From: Nostoc foliaceum FACHB-393
GTDB taxonomy: Bacteria > Cyanobacteriota > Cyanobacteriia > Cyanobacteriales > Nostocaceae
DNA length: 36,734 nucleotides
Direction of reading: 5' to 3'
Assembly: GCF_014698505.1 (NCBI RefSeq)
Contig: NZ_JACJTD010000063.1
Span: forward strand, 1 to 36,734
Each line of letters opens with the position of its first letter. Within the stretch, counting starts at the first letter, position 1. Shown here one piece after another: positions 7,557 to 14,645 of this stretch. The notes under the pieces are model-generated. The model saw only the letters and a program-made list of their open reading frames with translations, was not told the origin of the DNA and ran no database searches. A program made the position numbers and the translations under genes.

Positions 7557-7712
7557 CTGCACAGCTTATACACGCTTTTAACTGTTATAGCTGTCAAGAA
7601 ACTTTGACTATTCACTACAAAATGTCTGCTATTTAGAACATGGCTTTGACCAAAAAATTGGTGTCTAATACATACACCAACTACCTTTTAGCCACTTTTA
7701 TCAAACTGGCTC

Positions 7713-7780
7713 ATTCTCAATAACTCTAAAATTATTGAGAATACATAATACTTTTGTGTTGCGACTGTACTTCAAAAATC
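7713..7780. repeat. Hairpin repeat family, copy 2
   Basis: ATTCTCAATAA (7713-7723) pairs with TTATTGAGAAT (7732-7742), followed by the conserved tail ACATAATACTTTTGTGTTGC and CTTCAAAAATC. Confidence 0.8.
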
Positions 7781-7891
7781 CCGCTTAATCGATCAACTTC
7801 TTCAGTAAGTGAATCTGAAATTTCCACTGGGAGTTCAGCCGTCACTCTATATATTTAGCGTTAACTGAAACAGAAACTCGTCTAACGCAAT

Positions 7892-7933
7892 AACTACACT
7901 AAACACTTATAAAGCCGTGGACTTAGTGTAGTT
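7892..7933. repeat. 11-bp inverted repeat
   Basis: AACTACACTAA (7892-7902) and TTAGTGTAGTT (7923-7933) pair perfectly across 20 bases. No T-run follows. Confidence 0.7.
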
Positions 7934-7979
7934 TAACCGTAGTTAATCAGTCTCATCCGACACTAATATTTTTGGCCGT

Positions 7980-8139
7980 CCAAAAGGACAAAAACAGTGC
8001 TTTCTTGTCCTTTTGGCCGTCCAGTGAGCGCCAACCCTGCTCAATTGTCATGCTCTGCTGACAAATGCCCACCTGTCAACGGACGGCCAAAACATCAAAA
8101 ACAGTGGTTTCTTGTCCTTTTGGCCGTCCACTGTTTTTG
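7980..8139. repeat. GGCCGTCC direct and inverted repeats
   Basis: A 38-bp segment at 7989-8026 recurs at 8096-8133 with two differences. Overlapping hairpins are possible: CCAAAAGGACAA (7980-7991) with TTGTCCTTTTGG (8005-8016); GGACGGCCAAAA (8081-8092) with TTTTGGCCGTCC (8118-8129); CAAAAACAGTGG (8096-8107) with CCACTGTTTTTG (8128-8139). The last two are mutually exclusive folds. Candidate origin, transfer-origin or regulatory-RNA sequence. Confidence 0.8.
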
Positions 8140-8200
8140 AAAAAAATCTTCTGTAACTATTATCCAGTCTCAATTACAGCCACTTTTTTGCGCTATTTTT

Positions 8201-8286
8201 ATTGTCAATAAGGCCCCATCTTATTGACAATGCGTAATCATAATATGTTGCAATTGTGTTTCAAAAATTCTTTCTTGAACTTAACC
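8201..8286. repeat. Hairpin repeat family, copy 3, with compensatory change
   Basis: ATTGTCAATAA (8201-8211) pairs perfectly with TTATTGACAAT (8221-8231). Compared with copies 1 and 2 the fourth stem pair is G-C instead of C-G, changed on both sides. The tail TGTTGCAATTGTGTTTCA and GAACTTAACC matches copy 1. It lies just after the relaxase stop. Confidence 0.8.
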
Positions 8287-8314
8287 AACAAGTCAGGTGT
8301 ACGCTCTGCGTGGC

Positions 8315-9847
8315 TCACAAGCTAAAACCACGCTCCTGCTGTCTGCGCTTTTGTTGCTCCTCCAACAGATGAGCTTCTAGTTCCTGACTCCAATCAGGAG
8401 TAAAAGTTGTCACTTTTTTACTGTGAGGCAACAATAAGAATACTGCACTAGCAGTAGAATTTCCTTGTGAATCATTATTAAACGTCAGGAAAACTTTATC
8501 AGTATCTTTGAGAAATTCCATAGGTAGGTTATTCGGGTCATCAGCTACCATAAACATCGTTCTAGTTGGCGGTAGCCCTTCCCTTTTGTGCATCAGGAAA
8601 GTGGCGGCTGACATCGCATCAATTGGTGTAGAACACAAAAAGACGTTTTCTACCTTGGACGTTGGTTGCCCTCCCAATCTCAAATAAAACCAACCATTTG
8701 CTGTAGAGGTGTTTTGGTCGTACTCCACAGCGCGATGGCTTTGCTTTGGATTTGACCATACTAATGCGCCAGTTTTTGAACCATCTAAATCACGCTTGAT
8801 AAACAAAATATTTCGCTGCTCATCCATGTAAAGCAACTGATTATCATGTAATCCTTGGAGAATATAATCTGGTATATAGCGTTTCTCGCTCAAGTATTTG
8901 TGTAATACTTGCCAAACAACTTTATCCTCTGGTGGTGGTGTAAACTGTGGTTGATTTTGTTTGTGTTCAATTTCTGGAAACAGCTTTTGTCTCTCCTCAA
9001 CTGCGAGTGGTTTAACAGGTTTGAGCAGCAATTTATTAATAAATTCATCATCACGTTCTGGTTGGTAGTCAATGCCAAGATGTTTTTGCAAACCTGGCCA
9101 TGTATAAGCTGCACCTAACTGTGTACCACTAAAAGCCTGCCCATCTTTCTGGTATGAAATGCCTTTAGATTTACCGTTCCTAGTGAATCCTGTTCTCACA
9201 CTAATGCCAGCTAACTGTAATCGCCAGATCAAGATTGGCATTTGAGGATTATCAACACTGGCCCTATCAATTGTCTGCTGAAGTTCCTCTTTAATCGTGC
9301 GTCCTGGTGGCCGCTCAAGTTTACCTAGTTCATATTCTTCCTGTTCTCGCCTTATGCGCCTGATTTGTCCGGTGCTGGGTGTGCGTTGAAGTTTCTCTCT
9401 ACTTCCTTGGACTTGCACCAAATCATAGTCTATTTCAATCTGCCGCAACACTTTTTCAGAGCGCACATAATCCCAGGAATCATGCACTAATAGCCCTGTA
9501 TCCATCCTGATGCGGCTGGCGGCAATGTGGATGTGGTCGTCGTCGGTATTGTGGTGGCGAAAGATGACAAACTGATTGGCATCAAAGCCCATTTCAAACA
9601 TGTAGCGATCGCTGATTTCGCTCCACTTCTCATCATCTAATTTATCACCCTTAGCTGCTGATAGAGAAACATGGTAAACAACTCTGTCTGCATCAGAATT
9701 AAGTTGTCGAGACAGCTTAAACTCCCGCGCCAATTCACGGGCATTTCTTCCGCTCATGTTGCCGCCGATTAGTTTAGCATCTTCACGGGATTCCAAATAA
9801 TCCAACAGCTTGCGAAAACCTCTGCCTTTAGTCTGCTTCCCAATCAT
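8315..9847 (-). CDS. Relaxase (mobilisation nuclease) with C-terminal TOPRIM-like domain
   Basis: A 510-residue relaxase expected to nick one strand at the plasmid transfer origin and lead it into a recipient. Beginning at the ATG at 9847 gives the usual MIGKQTKGRGFRKLLDYL start of this family, with an AGAGGAAG-type purine run before it; upstream in-frame starts to 9898 exist. The metal-binding histidines are in HHNTDDDHIHIAASRI (about residues 98-113). The second half has TOPRIM-type strings, ENVFLCSTPIDAMSA and VFLTFNNDSQGN, which may support primase-like or nucleic acid binding activity. It overlaps mobC by 20 bases and is its downstream partner. No type IV secretion genes accompany it, so transfer would need a helper. 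Confidence 0.9.
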   Translation of the reverse strand: MIGKQTKGRGFRKLLDYLESREDAKLIGGNMSGRNARELAREFKLSRQLNSDADRVVYHVSLSAAKGDKLDDEKWSEISDRYMFEMGFDANQFVIFRHHNTDDDHIHIAASRIRMDTGLLVHDSWDYVRSEKVLRQIEIDYDLVQVQGSREKLQRTPSTGQIRRIRREQEEYELGKLERPPGRTIKEELQQTIDRASVDNPQMPILIWRLQLAGISVRTGFTRNGKSKGISYQKDGQAFSGTQLGAAYTWPGLQKHLGIDYQPERDDEFINKLLLKPVKPLAVEERQKLFPEIEHKQNQPQFTPPPEDKVVWQVLHKYLSEKRYIPDYILQGLHDNQLLYMDEQRNILFIKRDLDGSKTGALVWSNPKQSHRAVEYDQNTSTANGWFYLRLGGQPTSKVENVFLCSTPIDAMSAATFLMHKREGLPPTRTMFMVADDPNNLPMEFLKDTDKVFLTFNNDSQGNSTASAVFLLLPHSKKVTTFTPDWSQELEAHLLEEQQKRRQQERGFSL

Positions 9848-10232
9848 CCTCTTCGTCTTCCTCTTCTGAATCTTCAGATTCAATATCATCCGAGGCAATG
9901 TCTCGTCTGCACTGATGCAGTAGTTCTAAAAGTTCTCTTAGTAGTTCTGGATCAGAAGGTAAAGTTCGTCCAATTTTTAAGGCTGTGTTAGTTGCCTTGA
10001 CAAGCTGGTTTAGGTTGTTGCCGATTTGTCCTAATTCCCAATATGTTTGCAAGCTAATTTTACTTAGTCGTTTAGGCAATGGACGCATCAACGCATTGCG
10101 TCTCATCAGTTCACTCGCTGACATCCCCGCGTCAAGTGATTTTATTCGCAGCAAGTCCAGTTCGATATCGCTCAATCTCACTGGAAATATGTGCTTTCGG
10201 ACTAGAGCTTTTGACTGCTTGCGATTCGCCAT
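9828..10232 (-). CDS. mobC: MobC-like relaxosome accessory protein
   Basis: A 134-residue protein from the ATG at 10232 (MANRKQSKAL); a longer frame up to 10343 has an unlikely N-terminus. The N-terminal half reads as a ribbon-helix-helix DNA-binding fold (FPVRLSDIELDLLRIKSLDAG, then MSASELMRRNAL) and the middle has the MobC signature YWELGQIGNNLNQLVKATN. The tail is highly acidic. In the family this protein binds near the transfer origin and helps the relaxase open the DNA. It is the first gene of the leftward mob operon, overlapping the relaxase. Confidence 0.85.
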   Translation of the reverse strand: MANRKQSKALVRKHIFPVRLSDIELDLLRIKSLDAGMSASELMRRNALMRPLPKRLSKISLQTYWELGQIGNNLNQLVKATNTALKIGRTLPSDPELLRELLELLHQCRRDIASDDIESEDSEEEDEEDDWEAD

Positions 10233-10900
10233 AAGTTGAGAAGATTCAGGGACATTGAGAGGGGGGTTTTTCAAGGGGGGTTTCCCCACTTGAACCAGTC
10301 TGCCGTTCGAGCGCGGCGAGACAAAGCGTAAGCTTTGAGGCATGGCTGGCTTCTAGCCCAAATACGGGGTAAGAGATGTGTCGTGTACTACCTGTGTACG
10401 GAGGGCACAGCAGGAGGCTGAGGGCAGGAGTATAAAGGCGTAGCCGTGATGCTGATCATCCTACAACTTACAGGGGAGGATAGCAACGGCGTAGCCGGAA
10501 TTTGAGATAATCAAGCAGGAGATAAATTCTGGTTCGGCGTAGCCACCATAGAGGAGATAAAAACGGCGTAGCTGCTATATGAAAATTCTAGGTTCAGCGT
10601 AGCTGTCGCACAATATAATAGTCCGGCGTAGCCGCAATACGAAAAAATAATTCAGCGAAGCTGTTTTAAGTAAAATTCTCTGATTCAGCGTAGCTGTAAT
10701 AGTCAAATTGTTTAGCATTAGCGTGAATAAGAAGACCAGCGAAGCTGCCACACTAAAAAACAGTTTGGCGTAGCCGTAATACGAAAAGGTAATTCGGCGC
10801 AGCCGCAATAGCCGATTTTTTTCGGATTTTGAAAACAAATTGGTACAAATTATTTCAAATAGCCGATAATTATCAGTTAATCGTTATTCACAAGATAACC
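10233..10900. other. Divergent intergenic region of the mob locus
   Basis: Lies between leftward mobC and a rightward small DNA-binding gene, the usual place for a transfer origin. It holds G-runs near 10260-10286 and the mini-palindrome array at 10437-10805. No known nic sequence was recognised. Confidence 0.6.
10437..10805. repeat. Array of eleven covarying 9-11-bp mini-palindromes
   Basis: Cores centred near 10441, 10492, 10540, 10569, 10600, 10629, 10658, 10691, 10742, 10781 and 10800. Variants are CGGCGTAGCCG, CAGCGTAGCTG, CAGCGAAGCTG and CGGCGCAGCCG: when the second base changes, its partner changes too; two copies have G-T pairs. Steps are mostly 29-33 bp with some near 50. Copies 6-7 and 10-11 also share flanks (AATACGAAAA..TAATTC). 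Confidence 0.85.
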
Positions 10901-11311
10901 ATGAGTGAACATCAGAATTCAGAATTAATTACGAAAGAGAAGATTGATAAGGCCATCAATCTGCTGAAAGAACAGAAGCCGAAAGAACGAGAGGATATAT
11001 CGGACAGAGAGGCCATCAGGAAAATGAGACGGTACATTGAGAAATTGACTTCTGATAAGTACGGCTACAGTTACGACGAAGTTTCAGAAATGCTGAAGGG
11101 TATGGGCATCAATTTGACAGGCGGCAGAATCAAATATTTAATCGGTGAGTTGAAGAAAAGCAGCCGTCAACGAAAGAAAGCTGAGGAGGACGGCGACAAA
11201 AATCAGTCGTCAGAGCCACCTACTGAAACTCAACCAGCAGTTAAAGCCAGTAATGAAGCTGAGAAATTACCTGTCAATAGTGGGAAGGGTAAGAGAAAAA
11301 TCAACAGTTAG
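10901..11311 (+). CDS. Small DNA-binding protein, probable mobilisation accessory
   Basis: A 136-residue hydrophilic protein from the ATG at 10901 (MSEHQNSELI); a frame opening at 10829 is possible but runs into the repeat array. The middle, REAIRKMRRYIEKLTSDKYGYSYDEVSEMLKGMGINLTGGRIKYLI split over about residues 40-85, looks like the helix-turn-helix of TraK/MobC-type mobilisation regulators (G-Y-S-x-x-E-I-A-x-x-L then L-K-x-Y-L). The C-terminal third is charged and low complexity. It is transcribed away from mobC, with the mini-palindromes between, so those repeats may be its binding sites. Function is inferred. Confidence 0.65.
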   Translation: MSEHQNSELITKEKIDKAINLLKEQKPKEREDISDREAIRKMRRYIEKLTSDKYGYSYDEVSEMLKGMGINLTGGRIKYLIGELKKSSRQRKKAEEDGDKNQSSEPPTETQPAVKASNEAEKLPVNSGKGKRKINS

Positions 11312-12007
11312 CAAAACAGGTGTAAGAGATAAATCAGAGCCAACTAACCAAACAGGTCAGGCTTTGTACCTCAAATTTATTTATAAAGACGAAAATTTAT
11401 AAGCTAGTTGAATGATGAGTTAAATCACTACTCGTCATGGAAAAAGAGCAGCAATCAATATCCCTTAATATTCAAGCAAAGTATAGCTGTATTTTTATAT
11501 ACTACAAGGTATTTATTTTTACGTAAACGTTTGAACATTACAATAAATCATCCCCTAGTCTTGCAAGATTGATAGGGGACTTTATAGAAAGTATTTAAGA
11601 TTGTTATTGTTAAAAAACGCTTAATACCTTTTGTTTACGTACAGTTTTTTATATAATTTTTTTAAAACCGCACTAGAGCTTTTATATACCTAATATATGT
11701 TAATATTACTATTGTAAATATATCTAGCACACTTTGAAAATTTCTAAGCTAAGTGGTAGCAAAATATATTTAACAATTCATAACAGCTAATAATGTAATG
11801 TTACCAAATATTTTAAAAACAAAAATAACTAGATAAAAGGTGCAAATTTTAATTACACTGCTTTGCTATAAAAAATGCAAATTCATTAGTAATTTTATTT
11901 TGATGAGCTTTAATTTGCTATCAAACGATCAAAGACATAGATTTAAACAATTAAATGTTATTGAAATCATAATTTTTACCTAATTAACTATTTTAGAATC
12001 AAAAAGT
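11312..12007. other. AT-rich intergenic stretch
   Basis: No gene seen. It has a weak hairpin (TCCCCT at about 11552 with AGGGGA at about 11575, followed by CTTTAT) that may end the preceding gene, and two ACGT-centred sites, TTTACGTAAAC near 11518 and TTTGTTTACGTAC near 11630. The last part should hold the promoter of the next gene. Confidence 0.5.
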
Positions 12008-13483
12008 ATGACCAATATACCAACTATTGAAGAGTTACAAAAAAGTTTTTCTAGTGTTTATGATGGGCCAAATCGATTACAACGAGAGTATGATATGGCA
12101 AAAGAAGCTATGTACTTAAATGTTCCGCTAGAGATTTATAAGTGTTTGTATAATCTAAGACATGAGCAATCTATAGATCCGTATCCTAAGAAGCATGAAG
12201 ACTGGCATCATTGGCGAGATATGCCTAGTGTATGGGCTAATTGGATTTTACAATTACCACCAAAAAAGAAAATTTTTTTATTACGTAAAGGATTATTTAA
12301 ATTAGTACAAAGTGGAATTGCAATAACTATTGTAGTAGCAGTAGTTCAATATATTTTTGAAACAGAAAAAAGACAAACTTTGAGACAATATCAAGCTTGG
12401 CAAATAATCTATGCAGCAGGAGAACAAAGAGCTAGTGCTGGAAGAAATCTAGCTCTTGAAACATTACAAAAGGATAATGTTCCTTTAGTAGGCTTGAGTG
12501 CCAAAGGTGCATATTTAGATAATATAAATTTAAAAAGAGTTAACTTAAAAGAAGCAAACCTTGAAGATGCTAGTCTAACTAGGGCAAACTTAGATGAAGC
12601 AATATTCGAGAAAGCTCAACTTCAACGAACTAATTTTTTTAAAGCTAATCTTAAAGAAACTAAATTTATTAGAGCAAATCTTAAAGAAGCCAGTTTTGAT
12701 TACGCTAATCTTGAAAAAGCTAATCTAACTGAAGCCTTTCTTGAAGATAGTTTTTTAGTTAAGGCTAAACTTAACAAAGCTATACTTAGGGGTGCTAATT
12801 TAGAAACCAGCGATCTTAACAAAGCGGTTCTTAAAGAAGCAAATCTTGAAGGAGCAAATCTTAAAAGAGCAGATCTTGAAGGAGCAAATCTTGAAGGAGC
12901 AAATCTTAAAGGAGCAAATCTTGAAGGAGCAAATCTTGAAGGAGCAAATCTTGAAGGAGCAAATCTTGAAGGAACTATATTTTATAAAAATTTTAAAATA
13001 AATGTTGAGCAAATTAAAAAAGCTAAGAACTGGCAATTTGCACATTATGATACTAATGTTAATAAACAACTAGGTTTATCAAGTAATAAACCAGATATTG
13101 TCTCAAATAACAATAAAAATACTATAAATGATGGTTGTTACAAAGTAGATTCTAAACAAAGATGGCAATCTTTTCCTTTAAAGGGAGTAAAAGAAATTTC
13201 AAGTATAGAAGGTAAATGGTCAGTGGATGATAAAAAATATAACAGAGTGGGAACTGAAGGACATAGTGGAAATGACGCATTAGCTTTAGAACCATACAAT
13301 AGTGCTAAGTTCAAAAAAGAATATCCATTTGGCGCTCTCCTTGTATATATACCAGGCAAAGGAATTACTAGAGTATTAATGCCAAACAAAATATCAGAAG
13401 AGAACTTAACTTATATTAGAATGAGAATTAATGATAATTGGCTTGAAGACAATGGTGGTGAGCTAAAAATATGTTTCAAATGA
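12008..13483 (+). CDS. Membrane-anchored pentapeptide-repeat protein with possible LecA-like C-terminal domain
   Basis: A 491-residue protein. Residues 1-95 are soluble, one membrane helix lies at about 98-117, then a linker (YQAWQIIYAAGEQRASAGRNLALETL) leads to pentapeptide repeats of the A(D/N)Lxx type from about 168 to 330, a right-handed beta-helix. After NVEQIKKAKNWQFAHY comes a separate C-terminal domain (about 367-491): IEGKWSVDD, PFGALLVYI, and IRMRINDNWLEDNGGELKI. This pattern resembles the calcium-dependent galactose-binding LecA (PA-IL) fold, including the N-D...D-N-G-G calcium loop; this assignment is from memory of the fold and tentative. The linker, repeat and post-repeat motifs are shared with the protein at 31031-32017. 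Function unknown. Confidence 0.8.
   Translation: MTNIPTIEELQKSFSSVYDGPNRLQREYDMAKEAMYLNVPLEIYKCLYNLRHEQSIDPYPKKHEDWHHWRDMPSVWANWILQLPPKKKIFLLRKGLFKLVQSGIAITIVVAVVQYIFETEKRQTLRQYQAWQIIYAAGEQRASAGRNLALETLQKDNVPLVGLSAKGAYLDNINLKRVNLKEANLEDASLTRANLDEAIFEKAQLQRTNFFKANLKETKFIRANLKEASFDYANLEKANLTEAFLEDSFLVKAKLNKAILRGANLETSDLNKAVLKEANLEGANLKRADLEGANLEGANLKGANLEGANLEGANLEGANLEGTIFYKNFKINVEQIKKAKNWQFAHYDTNVNKQLGLSSNKPDIVSNNNKNTINDGCYKVDSKQRWQSFPLKGVKEISSIEGKWSVDDKKYNRVGTEGHSGNDALALEPYNSAKFKKEYPFGALLVYIPGKGITRVLMPNKISEENLTYIRMRINDNWLEDNGGELKICFK
12837..12974 (+). repeat. 15-bp tandem repeats within the pentapeptide gene
   Basis: Nine near-identical units of GCAAATCTTGAAGGA, differing by one or two bases, encode A-N-L-E-G or A-(N/D)-L-K-(G/R). 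Such identity at DNA level, against the diverged upstream repeats, points to recent expansion; length changes keep the frame. Confidence 0.85.
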
Positions 13484-13825
13484 ATAACTTAAATTAATTT
13501 ACAGCTAACAACTTAAACGTAAATTTAGCTATAAACTGACTTACTCATCTCTTTTTAAAAGAATGAATTACCTCATGAATTTTATCTAAAGCTATACCAA
13601 GCTTAAAAGAAGTTTGCTTAGTTAAATAGACAATTCAAAACCACCGCCAACAGAAATAGGAAGCGGTAGTAGTTTTAATGTTCAAGTTTTTGTTAAGCAA
13701 AATAGGCGTAGATATAGCGTATAAATATCCTGAACAGGACGCTCACTCAATGATTAAGTACCCAATTTTGAAGGGGAGCATCTTTTATTACTGATAGGTC
13801 AGTAGAAATTAAAAACAGATAAATT
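13484..13825. other. Convergent intergenic stretch
   Basis: Lies between the ends of two convergent genes. No gene seen; a weak hairpin (ACCACCGC with GCGGTAGT near 13640-13669) might serve as a terminator. Confidence 0.4.
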
Positions 13826-14638
13826 TTAGAGCGTCACTGTCGCTTCACAGGTCGTCTGCACCCTTGCAACAGAACTGAGAATGGATTGGTCTGAGTAAAT
13901 CTCAGCAGGTAAAGAACACAGGATAATCATCAGCAAGTCAGCCCTAACTTGAGGAGTGCAACTGTGCAAAATTCGCCGCATCGCAGTATTAGTAAAGATT
14001 GTGGCAACTTCAGCGACGTGTTCTAAGGCATCTTCTTCTGGTGATGATTCTGATTCAGCAATCAACAGCGGAAAGTATTTACGGACTAACCACTTTTCAT
14101 CGTCGTCTAAGTCAGCCAAATTTTTATTACTACCGCTATTAAGACTATCTAATAGCAGGAGTAATAATTTTTTAAAGTGCTGCCAGCCCCCCCATCTCTG
14201 GGTAAATCGGCTCACCCAAGCTTGGGAGATCTCAGCAATGTTGGCGATCGCCGGTTGAGTAATTTTCTGTTTTGACTGCCAAAGCGACTTTAGGGCATTG
14301 ACTATAGCGTGACCTGTCTGCTCACTGGCGTTACCCGCTTCTGGGCAGAGTTGGAAAGCATCAACGCTCTCTAATTTAACTCCTGGTAATTCACGATCGA
14401 GGAAACCCAAATCATAGCCAGCGCAGAAGTAGAATGTTAGCTCCACATTGGGGCGACGATGAGCGCGTAATCGGCCAATCTGGCGGAAATAGAAGGTTCG
14501 TGTCACCAGGCGCAGTCTGATAATGAACTTTTTATTTTGGCTAGAGTGAATGCACAAAACTATTGAGAAATTAGCCACGCTCGAACCAGCACTGCTTTTG
14601 AATATGGCAGTGCAAATATGAGAGCAACAAAAAATCAA
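13826..14638 (-). CDS. Helix-turn-helix protein downstream of repA, unknown function
   Basis: A 270-codon frame. The first ~45 residues (MIFCCSHICTAIF...) look unlike a real N-terminus, whereas from about FYFRQIGRLRAHRRP onward composition is normal. A clear helix-turn-helix occurs at KITQPAIANIAEISQAWVSRF, followed by a Leu-rich helix and an acidic region. It begins 7 bases after the stop of the replication protein, so it is probably co-transcribed. It may be the C-terminal module of a once larger protein, or a translated regulator of copy number. The likely true start, or a truncation, cannot be settled here. Function not recognised. Confidence 0.55.
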   Translation of the reverse strand: MIFCCSHICTAIFKSSAGSSVANFSIVLCIHSSQNKKFIIRLRLVTRTFYFRQIGRLRAHRRPNVELTFYFCAGYDLGFLDRELPGVKLESVDAFQLCPEAGNASEQTGHAIVNALKSLWQSKQKITQPAIANIAEISQAWVSRFTQRWGGWQHFKKLLLLLLDSLNSGSNKNLADLDDDEKWLVRKYFPLLIAESESSPEEDALEHVAEVATIFTNTAMRRILHSCTPQVRADLLMIILCSLPAEIYSDQSILSSVARVQTTCEATVTL

Positions 14639-14645
14639 GTCTATT

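Larger units (their letters stand above)
6124..8314. other. 2.2-kb palindrome- and repeat-rich region without an intact gene
   Basis: Apart from a decayed relaxase tail, no frame looks coding. It contains a compound hairpin (6293-6417), helically phased 11-bp repeats (6580-6806), CAACTGGTAGC-type repeats (7081-7209), three related hairpin repeats (7288, 7713, 8201), inverted repeats at 7502-7556 and 7892-7933, and GGCCGTCC-type repeats (7980-8139). It lies downstream of the relaxase and may hold an origin or a set of small RNAs; neither is proven. Confidence 0.7.

Noticed and set aside
7288..8286. Integron attC array
   Set aside because: The hairpins lack recognisable attC core sites, the segments hold no cassette genes, and the recombinase present has no visible integron-specific domain.
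10437..10805. CRISPR array
   Set aside because: Repeats are only about 11 bp and vary; the spacers range from under 10 to about 40 bases and some are alike; no cas genes.
10575..10838. 87-codon leftward frame across the mini-palindromes
   Set aside because: Its repeated LRLRR strings come from the DNA repeats.
12800..13069. Antisense frame with repeated CSFKI units
   Set aside because: Shadow of the 15-bp repeats of the pentapeptide gene.
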